Source of the DNA: Pseudomonas versuta
GTDB lineage: Bacteria; Pseudomonadota; Gammaproteobacteria; Pseudomonadales; Pseudomonadaceae
Assembly (NCBI RefSeq): GCF_001294575.1
Contig: NZ_CP012676.1
Span: 3,744,501 to 3,808,500 of the forward strand
Length of the DNA: 64,000 nt
Direction of reading: 5' to 3'
Of the stretch, positions 41,572-50,758 are shown in pieces. Made by a program: the position numbers and the translations under genes. The number at the start of each line of letters is the position of its first letter. Positions within the stretch are counted from its first letter, which is position 1. The notes under the pieces are model-generated. The model was not told the origin of the DNA. It was given only the letters and a program-made list of their open reading frames with translations, and searched no databases.

Positions 41572-42555
41572 ATGAAGACCCTTGAACAAGTTCGCGCAGC
41601 GCTCACACCCTACCCCGTTGAAGTCGAATTTCCCGATATCGAACCCTGGAAAACCGGTAACTGCGGGATCGACTACGTCCACAGCTTCGACAGTGGCCAG
41701 CCCGGGCCCCATGTGCTGATCATGGCACTGACCCATGGCAACGAAGTCAGCGGAGCGATCGCGGTAGACACCTTGCTGCGCAGCGGTGTGCGCCCGCGTC
41801 AGGGACGACTGTCGCTGGCATTCGGTAATGTAGAGGCCTATCACCGCTTCAATCCACAGGACATCGACGCGACTCGCTTTGTGGACGAGGACATGAACCG
41901 TGTCTGGCTACCAGCGGCGCTGGACGGAGAGCGCGACTCGGTAGAATTACGCCGCGCCCGTGAATTACGGCCGCTGATCGACAGCGTCGATTTACTGCTC
42001 GATATTCACTCGATGCACGAAGAGTCCGCACCGCTGATGATGTGTGGTGCTTGCAGCAAAGGTCTGGAGTTCGCCCGGTCGCTGGGCGTACCTGCAACCG
42101 TCGTCGCCGACGCCGGCCACGCCAACGGACGACGCATGCGTGACTACGGCGGATTTGGCGATGCCGCCAGCCACAAAAACGCCCTGCTGATCGAGACCGG
42201 CCAGCACTTTTCAAAGAAGAGCGAACACGTGGCCCTCGATGTGGCAGCACGTTTCCTGATCGCCACCAAAGCCGTCGCCGAAGCCGACGTGCAAGGGTTT
42301 CTAAGCCAGCAACAGCCCGTCACCCAACAGTTTCTGCAGGTCACCGAGCCGGTGATCGCCAGCAGCATGGACTTCAGTTTCAGCGAAGACTTCCGAGGCC
42401 TCGAACGAATCGCCCGGGCAGGTACGGTGATCGCACGGGATGGCCAGCGCGAGATCGTCACCCCGTATGACAATTGCGTGCTGATCCAGCCGTCACTGCG
42501 CCATCTGGGCCAAGGGGTTACGGTGGTGAGACTGGCGCGAGTGCTGGCTATTTAA
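41572..42555 (+). CDS. Succinylglutamate desuccinylase/aspartoacylase-family (M14-like) zinc hydrolase
   Basis: 327 residues. Zinc ligands are likely in MALTHGNEVSG (His, Glu) and LLDIHSMHEES (His), with the family motif FVDEDMNRVW. The C-terminal domain (from about 230) is the usual beta-sandwich. Members remove acyl groups from amino acids (AstE, aspartoacylase) or act on related amides. The neighbouring MHS symporter suggests uptake followed by deacylation. The specific substrate is not readable. Confidence 0.87.
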   Translation: MKTLEQVRAALTPYPVEVEFPDIEPWKTGNCGIDYVHSFDSGQPGPHVLIMALTHGNEVSGAIAVDTLLRSGVRPRQGRLSLAFGNVEAYHRFNPQDIDATRFVDEDMNRVWLPAALDGERDSVELRRARELRPLIDSVDLLLDIHSMHEESAPLMMCGACSKGLEFARSLGVPATVVADAGHANGRRMRDYGGFGDAASHKNALLIETGQHFSKKSEHVALDVAARFLIATKAVAEADVQGFLSQQQPVTQQFLQVTEPVIASSMDFSFSEDFRGLERIARAGTVIARDGQREIVTPYDNCVLIQPSLRHLGQGVTVVRLARVLAI

Positions 42556-43327
42556 CCGGGCTGCATGCCGCCTGCACAGGAAGCACAAACCAGGGTAACC
42601 GGGTCGGCCTTCACAACGGGCCATCCGGATACCCGCACAAGCCCCACAAAATGAGCATGGCCGGCACGGCACCATGCCTGGCTATGACCTCCCCCGCCTG
42701 CACCTGACCCGAGTTGCCTGCACACTGGCAATAACTTCGGCGCCCCTGCTTCGCCGACGGCTTATCCAGAACATGGGCATTGCGCCGCTTTATGACGAGG
42801 CTGGCCAATATGGCATGAGCCATCGCGCATTCATCCCCCCGAGAAACCTCCGCAAAAAGTGCTGGAATTTATCCAGATTCTGCGAGCAAACCTCACGCCC
42901 CGCGGGAATAGATAACGCTGCGGGGTATGCAGTGGGCATTAATTAAATGCCGGCATGAATTCATTTATTTCTTCAGACAAATACATTTCCTAATGTATCT
43001 ACCTTCGGCATTAGCGAGGTGGCGCTTACATCATTAACCATGTTTTTTTATTATCGGGCCACAGCCGACGACTCAAGTCCAACCCGGCACACAACCTGTT
43101 GAGTCTAAACGTTAACCGGGCTGTAACCCCCCGCATGTTAAAGTAGATACAAGACGAAATGCCGATACTGCTGGCATTAGCATACAAACACCACCCAACA
43201 ATAAATGTGAAGAATGGCGAAACAGTTAGTCGTTCTGCACACCTTTTTAACGAAACATACTTAACATGTGGCCCGTCAGAAACATTGACCACGGAGTTGT
43301 CAAGTGCACTCGCAAAAACCCAACGGG
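42556..43327. other. Gene-poor 770-base stretch, AT-rich in its right half
   Basis: I see no convincing gene. Open frames at 42674-42946 (+) and 42611-42823 (-) have no ribosome site or recognisable protein and overlap each other. From about 42940 the base composition becomes clearly AT-richer and stays so through the response regulator gene, which marks a likely junction with acquired DNA. The first part may hold decayed coding sequence. Confidence 0.5.
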
Positions 43328-43984
43328 ATGAACATATTATTAATCGGCGATGATCGTTCTTTGGGTGAAGGCCTTCAGGCTTTTCTTCATCACAACGGTT
43401 TTACTTGCATATGGGAGCGTGACATAACGGACATTAAACACATATGGCGATCCGCAAGCCTGGCTATATTAGGCCGACAAATACTTGGCAAAGACAGCAC
43501 TCGGCTTCTTCCAGGCTTGCTTACGATAAAAGCATTACCTGTGATTATTCTCACGACTTGCGCCGACGTAGAGGAAAAGATTGCCGCACTGGAAGCAGGA
43601 GCGCGTGACTACGTCACAAAGCCATTTGCCCATATAGAACTTCTAGCCCGTATACGTGCTCAGATAAGACCCTTGGGTGAGGGAAACCTGGAATCCGGTG
43701 AACTTCTGCTAGTCCCCTCCAAACGTTTGGTCTTCTGGAAAGGACAGAAGATTTCTCTTACCCATAAAGAGTTTGAGTTGTTGTTAATCCTTGTACAAAT
43801 GGCCGGACGTGTTTTTACCAGGGAGGAATTACTTAACCAGGTATGGGGTTATAAAAAATTCCCCTCGACCCGGACGATTGACATGCACATCCTGCAATTG
43901 CGGCGAAAAATCCCCAACATCAAAATATCGACCATACATGGCGTTGGTTATCGTCTGGCCGATGACGGACACCCGGACCTTTAA
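43328..43984 (+). CDS. OmpR-type response regulator lacking the phospho-aspartate
   Basis: 218 residues from ATG 43328 (MNILLIGDDRSLGEGLQAFL). The receiver domain (1-115) keeps the acid pair (D8, D9), the Thr of VIILTT and the Lys of DYVTKPF. The phospho-acceptor Asp at the end of beta-3 is Gly49 (SLAILGRQI). The C-terminal winged helix (about 125-215) is intact: SLTHKEFELLLILVQMAGRV and TIDMHILQLRRKIPN...IHGVGYRL. No kinase is nearby. It is AT-richer than its neighbours and converges on the biosynthetic genes at 44.1-51.4 kb, so it may control them without phosphorylation. Confidence 0.88.
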   Translation: MNILLIGDDRSLGEGLQAFLHHNGFTCIWERDITDIKHIWRSASLAILGRQILGKDSTRLLPGLLTIKALPVIILTTCADVEEKIAALEAGARDYVTKPFAHIELLARIRAQIRPLGEGNLESGELLLVPSKRLVFWKGQKISLTHKEFELLLILVQMAGRVFTREELLNQVWGYKKFPSTRTIDMHILQLRRKIPNIKISTIHGVGYRLADDGHPDL

Positions 43985-44066
43985 TATATTTAACCCCAAG
44001 TAACACTCCACTCGGACCCACTGCATTCTCCCTGCATTAACCGCCCTGCTCTTCACAAGTTGGTGT

Positions 44067-44097
44067 CCCGGACGTATTCCATAAAATCCCGTCCGGG
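44067..44097. terminator. Hairpin between the response regulator and the PigE-like gene
   Basis: CCCGGACG (44067-44074) pairs with CGTCCGGG (44090-44097) around a 15-base A/T-rich loop. It lies between convergent genes. There is no T-run beyond the stem, so termination is possible but not certain. Confidence 0.4.
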
Positions 44098-44149
44098 CAT
44101 GTTGCCAAGTTTGCCGGTTTTGCATAACCGGACCGGCCACTGAAAAGCA

Positions 44150-46660
44150 TCAGGTAAGGAAGGTCGACATGTCTTGGCAAACGGTACGGAATGCCTGGGC
44201 AAAATGCGCCGCTTCAGCCTCGCTGAGTACCAAGGGTGGCTGGATACGTATAACCCGGTTGTTATTCGCGGTGACAAAGGTCAGCACGCCGTGCTCCTTC
44301 GACAGTTTGATGATGAAGCGCAGTACGAACATCTCCTCAAAGTTCTTCTCCACCTCACTGATCGCCTCCTGGATGTGCTGCCTGGCTTTATCAGAAAGCA
44401 TTCGGTAGGTACCTGCTGCGTTCCCCGGTATACGACTGGCAAACTCGCGTACGAATGCCTCCACCCCCCCTTGGAAACTGTATTCAAACTCGATGGCAAT
44501 CATCAGCCCTGTGCCCCGCACCTCGCGAATGAACGGGTAGGCACTGACCACTTCACGCAAGTCGGCCTTGAGCTGGCCACCAACACGGGCGGCATTGCCG
44601 GCCAGGTCTTCGTCGATGATCACGTCAAGAGTCGCAAGGGCCGCAGCAGAGGCAAAGTTGCCGCCACCGAAGGTCGAAGTATGCAAGGCGAAGGTGTCGA
44701 TGCTGCCATAGGCTCGATCCCACAGCGCCGCCCCGGACAGCGTAGCGCCTATGGGCACGGCACCGCCGGAGAGGGATTTTGCCAGCACCAGAATGTCAGG
44801 CACCACCTCTTCCCATTCACACGCAAATAATTTGCCGGTACGCCCGAGCCCCGTCTGGATCTCGTCGAGAATCATCAGGCAACCATGGGCACTGCACAGT
44901 GCCCGCACCTGTCGCAGATAGCCCGCAGGCGGCAGGATCACCCCGCCCTCACCCTGGACCGGTTCCAGGATAAAAGCACCAATTTGCCCCTGGACCAGGG
45001 CCGCTTCCAGAGCAGCAATGTCACCGAAAGGAATCGAATCACAACGTTCCAGCAATGGTTTGAAGGGCTCGCGGTGCTTACTGCGACCGGTCACTGATAA
45101 CGCGCCCAGAGTCTTGCCGTGGTATCCGTTCTCGCAATACAGCACCCGCGGACGGGCCATGGCAGCCATGGCTAATTTCAACGCGGCTTCTATGGCTTCG
45201 GTGCCGGAGTTACTGAAAAACACCCGTTCAAGATTGCCCGGTGCCAGTTCGCAGAGTCGCTGCGCCAGCAAGCTGGTTTGTTGCGGCACCGATACGTATT
45301 GCACAAAGGTTGGGTGCTGCTGTTGCAGGTAAGCCTGCAATGCCTGGTTGACCCGCGAATGGTTGTGCCCGGTGTTCAGGCAGCCATAGCCGGCGACAAA
45401 ATCCAGATAACGGTCGCCATTGAGATCGGTCAGCCAGCATCCACTGCCCCGGGTAAAGACCCGTTCGATATGGTTGAACCGGTAGAACGCCTGCAACACC
45501 GGGTTGATGTGCTGGCCAAAGCAGCGCAGGACTTCGTCGCGCACTTGCGGCGCACAATCGCTGGGGGCGGCCTCGGCACCGCGATGGTGAAAGCGGCGCA
45601 AGGTCTGAAACGCCTGCGGGTGCAGGCGCTCGCCACTGGAGGCCATCGGCGATGGCGAAAAACCATGTTCGCCGGCGATCCGGCCTATCTCCAGCACCTG
45701 CTCCTCGGGCAATTCACGGCCGATGGAAAAAGCTTGCGCGCGGCCTTCCAGAGCCAGAACCAGGGTTTCGGCCAGACAGCCATTGAGGAACTTCTTGGGG
45801 GCCAGCCCAAGAGACTCGGTTCCAAAGCGCACGGCCTCGCTGGCGGACACCAGTCCACCGTCGATGATCAGGATGTCGTTGCGGTCGTGATGAAAGGGCA
45901 GCACGTCCCTGGGCAAAGCAGCGTCCACCACTACTGAGCCCGGGGCCAGTCGATAAGGGTCGATCACCCCGCCGCTGGAGGTCGCTGCGACGTAGAACAG
46001 CACCTCGTCGTAACAGGTAGCGATCTCGGGAGTCAGGCACACCTGAGGGTGCATTTGCACCGGCAGGTAGCTGAGACTTTTATGGCCCTGCTCGACACTG
46101 CCCCGGTGCACCAGGCGCAGGCGGCAACCCTTGCGCGCCAGCAGCCTGGCAATAACCAGAGCGATAGAGCCGGGGTAGCCGACCACCGCCACTTCGCAGT
46201 CAGCGGGCGACACATCCAGGCGGGCCATGGCTTCAAGCACGTTCTTGTAGGCCGCAAAGGCAGTCAGCGAATTACCGGTGGTCACCGCCACGCCGCTACG
46301 GTCCAGCGTTTGCAAACCACGGTTGCCGACAATCGCGGTAAAGCCCCCCAGACCCACCAGCTGGGCACCTTGCGCGCTGAGGCTTTGCACACCTTCCAGT
46401 ACGCGCTCAGCGATCGTTCGCGGCTGGCTGAGCATCTGCTCGGCGGTGAGCGGCAGGTAATGCAAAATACCTTCGCAGGTAGCACCGGTGGCACTGACGA
46501 TACGCCCGAAATCAGCGAACGGCACCAGGTTGCGCGGCTTCCAGAGTTGAGATTGATAGCCCAGATTCTGCTCGGCAAGCGTACGGTCCAGCAGGTCGAT
46601 AATTTTGACTTGACGCTGCAGGCCGATGGAAGTCGGATGGGCAATAAAACCGAATTTCAT
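44150..46660 (-). CDS. PigE-like fusion: acyl-thioester reductase + class III aminotransferase
   Basis: 836 residues from ATG 46660 (MKFGFIAHPTSIGLQ), chosen for its AGGGAG site; an ATG at 46687 would overlap the previous stop. The N-terminal half (1-345) resembles cyanobacterial acyl-ACP reductase: GGFTAI (105-110), TTGNSLTAF (127-135), the Rossmann motif GYPGSIA (161-167) and Cys295 in FLNGCLAETLVLALEG, aligned with the catalytic Cys. The C-terminal half (about 380-836) is a PLP transaminase: SNSGTEAIEAALK, GYHGKT, LDEIQTG with D599, and Lys628 in LVLAKSLSGG. PigE of prodigiosin synthesis has this layout and length. It would reduce an acyl thioester to an aldehyde and aminate a keto-aldehyde, giving a pyrroline. 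Confidence 0.82.
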   Translation of the reverse strand: MKFGFIAHPTSIGLQRQVKIIDLLDRTLAEQNLGYQSQLWKPRNLVPFADFGRIVSATGATCEGILHYLPLTAEQMLSQPRTIAERVLEGVQSLSAQGAQLVGLGGFTAIVGNRGLQTLDRSGVAVTTGNSLTAFAAYKNVLEAMARLDVSPADCEVAVVGYPGSIALVIARLLARKGCRLRLVHRGSVEQGHKSLSYLPVQMHPQVCLTPEIATCYDEVLFYVAATSSGGVIDPYRLAPGSVVVDAALPRDVLPFHHDRNDILIIDGGLVSASEAVRFGTESLGLAPKKFLNGCLAETLVLALEGRAQAFSIGRELPEEQVLEIGRIAGEHGFSPSPMASSGERLHPQAFQTLRRFHHRGAEAAPSDCAPQVRDEVLRCFGQHINPVLQAFYRFNHIERVFTRGSGCWLTDLNGDRYLDFVAGYGCLNTGHNHSRVNQALQAYLQQQHPTFVQYVSVPQQTSLLAQRLCELAPGNLERVFFSNSGTEAIEAALKLAMAAMARPRVLYCENGYHGKTLGALSVTGRSKHREPFKPLLERCDSIPFGDIAALEAALVQGQIGAFILEPVQGEGGVILPPAGYLRQVRALCSAHGCLMILDEIQTGLGRTGKLFACEWEEVVPDILVLAKSLSGGAVPIGATLSGAALWDRAYGSIDTFALHTSTFGGGNFASAAALATLDVIIDEDLAGNAARVGGQLKADLREVVSAYPFIREVRGTGLMIAIEFEYSFQGGVEAFVREFASRIPGNAAGTYRMLSDKARQHIQEAISEVEKNFEEMFVLRFIIKLSKEHGVLTFVTANNNRVIRIQPPLVLSEAEAAHFAQAFRTVCQDMSTFLT

Positions 46661-46683
46661 GGTGGGGTGCTCCCTATGCACGC

Positions 46684-49098
46684 TCATTGACGGCTCCAAG
46701 CGGTTTCCGAGACCAGACTCAAGCCATCGCCCTCCGAGTTGTGGGCCAGCAATACGTCGATAATATTCAATTGCCCGGGACACATCAGAAGGCTGCGCAG
46801 GCGTGCCTCATCGAACTTCACCAGGCGTTCGCGGTGCACGCAGATCGAGCCCGCCCGCTCCAGTGAAACGGCCAATGACCCGGCACTGGAGACTGCAACC
46901 TGCAACGCGCCGTTATGGGCGTATCGCTTGTCGAGGTAGGTCTGGATCAGCGACAACAGGCCATTGGTTAGATAGAACAGGGTCACGTTGCGTTTTTTTG
47001 CACCGCGATCGCCGGCCAGGCCATCGATGAGCCGCGCCTCGATATCCGGCACCAGCGCCCGGGCACCGTCACCGACAAACGCCAGCACGTTGCCCGAGCC
47101 GGTCATGGCAATGTAAGGCAGCGCCATAAGACCGTCCCCCATCAAGGCGCGTCCGTACCAGCCGGAAAACCCCGGATCAGTGCGCGGCACATTACGTAGC
47201 GCAGAAATGCCACAGCGCCCGACGTCGTAGACGCCAATGTAGCGATAGCCCTGTTGCTCGATCAGCTCGCGCACCAGGTTGCCCAGGCGCAGAAAGAAGT
47301 AGTTGGCGGTCATCGGCAGCGTCTCGACCTGGTCCACCGCGACGCTCTCGCTGATACCGGACAACACCTCAAGCTTGGCACGGCGCAGTGCGAGGACCTG
47401 CGGTTCGACCTGCAAACCGCGCTCTATATGATCGAGAAAGACATCCAGCGGCACATTGAGCGACAGGTCAGTAAAAGGCGAAACATGACGCGGCTCATGA
47501 TTGACCTGCACGATCCGCAACTGGCGCTTGAGCTTGCCTTCGGAGAATGGTGTGGCCGCCTGGTCGACCTTGCCCTTTAGAAAGAACACGCAATGGCTTT
47601 GCGGCCCGTTGAGCTCATGCCCGGTGTGCATGAAGTGATAGATACGGCGACTGAAACCATACAGGGACAACGGCCCCAGATACTGCGGCACCGGTTGGCC
47701 CTTATGGTATGGGCCGACGCTCCCGGGCTGGGTGATGCTGTCGGCCAGGGCAATGGCTGCGCGCTCGGCCAGTACGTAGACTCGCTGGCGTTGCCCGTCG
47801 CTGAGCTTGCCGCATTGCCAGAGCAAGTGCAGCGGCTGGTGATTGATCAGATCCAGGGCCTGATCCAGCGCTTGGAGCTGACTGCTGTCGAGGGGGGTAT
47901 CAAGGGCCGTCCCCCGCCCAGGCAAACCTACATTCAGCGGCTTCCTGGGACGGGACTCCAACACACCTTGGGTAGCAAGGATGAACACCGGCTCCGCCCG
48001 CTCGGCGAGCATGGCGAAAGCCTGCTCCAGGCAAGTGCCAACCTCCTCGACCTTGCGGATGAAGACCTGGCGCAAGCCTTTGGCCTCGATCACCCGGCAC
48101 CCGTTGTTTTCAACGTCGTGGGTGCCCTGGAAGGCGTACCAGACATTCTCCGGGCTGTCGGCACAGATGATCAGCCCCGGCGCACCGAGGCGCTTGAGGT
48201 TGGCCAGGGTACCGCGAAACTCGTCAATCATGCCCGACGTCACGGTGATCACATAAGCACGGCCAAACAGCTGCCAGCCAGCCATGGCACTGACCGCCAG
48301 ACTGTGCTCATTGCACCCGCTGAAGCACCGCACTCCTGTTCCGGTGAGGTTCTGCTGCATGGACTGGATCAACCCTGCAACCATGGAGCCCGTGTATGAA
48401 TGAAAGTCCCAGTGCTCTTGCCAGCGACTGCGCATGAACCGTGTCACTTCGGTGGCCATGCTCACTGACAGCAACGGGCTGGTAATGGAACGTGCCAGCA
48501 GGCGGTTAAAGTGAACGTGCTCCAGGTGATCGAGCACAATGCGCAGCAAGTCCGCGCGCCGAGCGGCACGGTCATCATCAATCACTCGCAGATTACGGTT
48601 CCCGCCCACCTGGTTCATCCACCCCGCCAAGGCTGACAAGGCGCAATACATCAGTGCTGAATGGGGCGAGAGGCGCGTGCCGGGCGTAATGGCGATCAGC
48701 GCGTCAAACGGGTCTTCGAAGCTGGCCTCGGCCTGCTCACTGAGATCGAGGATAAATATCTGGCTGGACAGTTGCGGGGCCTGGCAACACAGCTGCACCT
48801 GTGCCGCCTCGATCGAGGTGAAGCTCATCAGGCACGGCTCAGGCACCACCATGACATCGGGCAGCATTGCTTGCAGGTAGTGCCGGGTCTTGAGGACAAG
48901 CATTTGCAGTACCGCCTCGCTTCGCGGTTTTGGCCCCGGCCCGCAGAGCATGCCTTCATTGCCACCCTGCTTCAGCGGCCGGTCAGGTGCACAGGGAGCG
49001 GGCTGTCGGCACGCCTGCAACTGTTCAATAACAAAGGTCACATCCTCGATTAGAGTCTGGGCCCGGGTAACGAGACAAATACCTAAGATTGGCTTCAT
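46684..49098 (-). CDS. PigD-like thiamine-diphosphate-dependent enzyme
   Basis: 804 residues from ATG 49098 (MKPILGICLV); a TTG six codons upstream is less likely. A ThDP-enzyme core is visible. CNEHS (262-266) in the pyrimidine domain offers catalytic Glu264. GDG at 676-678 and TNG at 711-713 form the GDG-Xn-N diphosphate motif. About 230 residues precede the core, as in PigD. In prodigiosin synthesis PigD decarboxylates pyruvate and adds the acetyl unit to an enal. It lies 24 bases upstream of the PigE-like gene, the same partner order as pigD-pigE. The exact substrate is unknown. Confidence 0.75.
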   Translation of the reverse strand: MKPILGICLVTRAQTLIEDVTFVIEQLQACRQPAPCAPDRPLKQGGNEGMLCGPGPKPRSEAVLQMLVLKTRHYLQAMLPDVMVVPEPCLMSFTSIEAAQVQLCCQAPQLSSQIFILDLSEQAEASFEDPFDALIAITPGTRLSPHSALMYCALSALAGWMNQVGGNRNLRVIDDDRAARRADLLRIVLDHLEHVHFNRLLARSITSPLLSVSMATEVTRFMRSRWQEHWDFHSYTGSMVAGLIQSMQQNLTGTGVRCFSGCNEHSLAVSAMAGWQLFGRAYVITVTSGMIDEFRGTLANLKRLGAPGLIICADSPENVWYAFQGTHDVENNGCRVIEAKGLRQVFIRKVEEVGTCLEQAFAMLAERAEPVFILATQGVLESRPRKPLNVGLPGRGTALDTPLDSSQLQALDQALDLINHQPLHLLWQCGKLSDGQRQRVYVLAERAAIALADSITQPGSVGPYHKGQPVPQYLGPLSLYGFSRRIYHFMHTGHELNGPQSHCVFFLKGKVDQAATPFSEGKLKRQLRIVQVNHEPRHVSPFTDLSLNVPLDVFLDHIERGLQVEPQVLALRRAKLEVLSGISESVAVDQVETLPMTANYFFLRLGNLVRELIEQQGYRYIGVYDVGRCGISALRNVPRTDPGFSGWYGRALMGDGLMALPYIAMTGSGNVLAFVGDGARALVPDIEARLIDGLAGDRGAKKRNVTLFYLTNGLLSLIQTYLDKRYAHNGALQVAVSSAGSLAVSLERAGSICVHRERLVKFDEARLRSLLMCPGQLNIIDVLLAHNSEGDGLSLVSETAWSRQ

Positions 49099-49191
49099 GG
49101 ACGTATACCTACTCAAGTCGAACTTCCGGTTAAAAGGTTCGCTGTTATCGCCAGTAAGACGCCGTCCAATTCAAACCCGTGCAACTCGCAC

Positions 49192-49209
49192 TTATTGGCG
49201 CGCCAATAA
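49192..49209. promoter_or_regulatory. 18-base perfect palindrome upstream of the PigD-like gene
   Basis: TTATTGGCGCGCCAATAA is perfectly self-complementary and lies 94 bases upstream of the PigD-like ATG, in the 295-base gap after the decarboxylase gene. It looks like a dimeric regulator site; the regulator is unknown. A second hairpin at 49345-49369 (CCGGGTGTT/AACACCCGG) follows the decarboxylase stop and may reduce read-through. Confidence 0.55.
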
Positions 49210-49393
49210 ATCAGAAAAAATAAAACCGATGGCGCCCCCCGCAGAACCGAGAGCAACCATGACTCCTTGAAAGACAAACAGGTGACGATACAGAGCCCTG
49301 CCTGCACCCCATCAATATTGATAACTACGGCAACTATTGCCCGTCCGGGTGTTCAGCAATAACACCCGGATGGTTATATACACTACCGCTCAA

Positions 49394-50758
49394 TTACAGA
49401 GCCTGGTATTGACTCCTGTACTCATCGGCGATGCACTTCGATAGCCTGATGATTTGATCCGCCAACTCATCAACCATGGCCAAGTGTTCCTTTTTCATCA
49501 GCGTCAGTCTTATACAGCTGACTTCACGAAATACGCCGGTTTCAGATGAAATATCACAGTCTGCCATCGCCACATAAAAACCTGAGGCTTTAAGTTGCTC
49601 ATACAGTTGGCGTGTCGCAGCGCTGATATCCGCACATTCAATATAAAACACCACGATATCAAGAGCCGGTTCACGAACGACAAGCCTCACGTCATCAACG
49701 GCAAAAAGCAGTTCAGACATTTTAACGGCCGCGGTATGACAAGAAAGAAGCACCCGGGAAAACTCCCCCTCTTCTTCTAAAGGGAGACATTGCATGGTGG
49801 CCCACAACGCAGCTGCAGCTGCGCCAGGCCGGGAACATTCCAGGGTCTTTTCACCGATGCTGATACCTCGCCGGTCAAAATAAGTGTACGGCGAGTCGTG
49901 CGTATATATCGCTTGCGACGTCGACTCGCTGACACCTCTCAACAGCAGTGCGCCACAGCCAAAACCTTGAAGCCCATGTTTATGAGGATCAATGACTATC
50001 GAATCCGCGGCGGGCAGAAAGTCGAAAGCTTTTCGGTTACGTCCAGCAAGACGCGCTCGAATCAAATAGAAGTAGCCGCCATAGGCCGCATCGACATGAA
50101 CTTTAAAATCATGTTCGGCCTTAAGGGAAAATATTTCATCCAGGGGGTCGATTGCACCATTGAGGGTGGTCCCTAAAGTACATACCACCACGGGCACATC
50201 TGTAGCCTCCAGTGCAGCCAGTACACCTGACAACGCTATTGAGCACAGGCTGCCGTCTTTGGTGACATCCACTTCAAGGTACTTGAGATCAAGGATATTG
50301 GCCGCGCGCTTGTGGGTAAAGTGAGCCCCCTTGCTGCAAATTACCGTGTTGGCTCCCAACGCCCTGTGAATCCACAAGGCCTCAAGATTGCCTATTGTCC
50401 CGCCCGAAGTCAGATGCCCCTGATAATGATTCCAGTCCAGCATCCTGGCCATGCTGTCAAGGCACTCAACTTCCATCTTCGTTGTGGCACGCCCTCCGTC
50501 ATAACTATGATTATTGGGATTGAACTGCATGGCCAGGAAATAGCTCATGACCGCCACATCGCACACATACCCGGACATGTGCCCGGCATAGCGGGGGTGG
50601 AAATAGGGGTCGTTATCGCCCAGCCGGGTTAAAAGCGCCTGAATGACACCGTCCGTTTCGAAATCCCAACGCTGCTCAAATGAAGGAAGTTCAGGAAAAG
50701 TGCAGTACAACCTTTTCTGCGCCGCCACTAAAATTTCCAGATTCTTTCTAGACAACAT
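49394..50758 (-). CDS. PLP-dependent aromatic L-amino acid (group II) decarboxylase
   Basis: 454 residues. Fold type I decarboxylase motifs in order: GHLTSGGTIGNLEALW (about 114-129), GAHFTHKRAAN with a stacking His146, VHVDAAYGGYF with Asp223, and DPHKHGLQGFG with the PLP-binding Lys260. It resembles the tyrosine/DOPA decarboxylase branch rather than glutamate decarboxylase. Its start overlaps the hydroxylase stop by 11 bases, so hydroxylation followed by decarboxylation of one aromatic amino acid is likely (Phe to tyramine or m-tyramine, or Trp to serotonin). Which one cannot be told by eye. Confidence 0.85.
   Translation of the reverse strand: MLSRKNLEILVAAQKRLYCTFPELPSFEQRWDFETDGVIQALLTRLGDNDPYFHPRYAGHMSGYVCDVAVMSYFLAMQFNPNNHSYDGGRATTKMEVECLDSMARMLDWNHYQGHLTSGGTIGNLEALWIHRALGANTVICSKGAHFTHKRAANILDLKYLEVDVTKDGSLCSIALSGVLAALEATDVPVVVCTLGTTLNGAIDPLDEIFSLKAEHDFKVHVDAAYGGYFYLIRARLAGRNRKAFDFLPAADSIVIDPHKHGLQGFGCGALLLRGVSESTSQAIYTHDSPYTYFDRRGISIGEKTLECSRPGAAAAALWATMQCLPLEEEGEFSRVLLSCHTAAVKMSELLFAVDDVRLVVREPALDIVVFYIECADISAATRQLYEQLKASGFYVAMADCDISSETGVFREVSCIRLTLMKKEHLAMVDELADQIIRLSKCIADEYRSQYQAL

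Noticed and set aside
42611..42946. Overlapping open frames on both strands (90 and 70 codons)
   Set aside because: No ribosome site, no recognisable protein, and they overlap each other in a gene-poor stretch.
43328..43984. Response regulator considered as the partner of a two-component system in the window
   Set aside because: No histidine kinase gene is present on either strand nearby, and the phospho-acceptor is missing.
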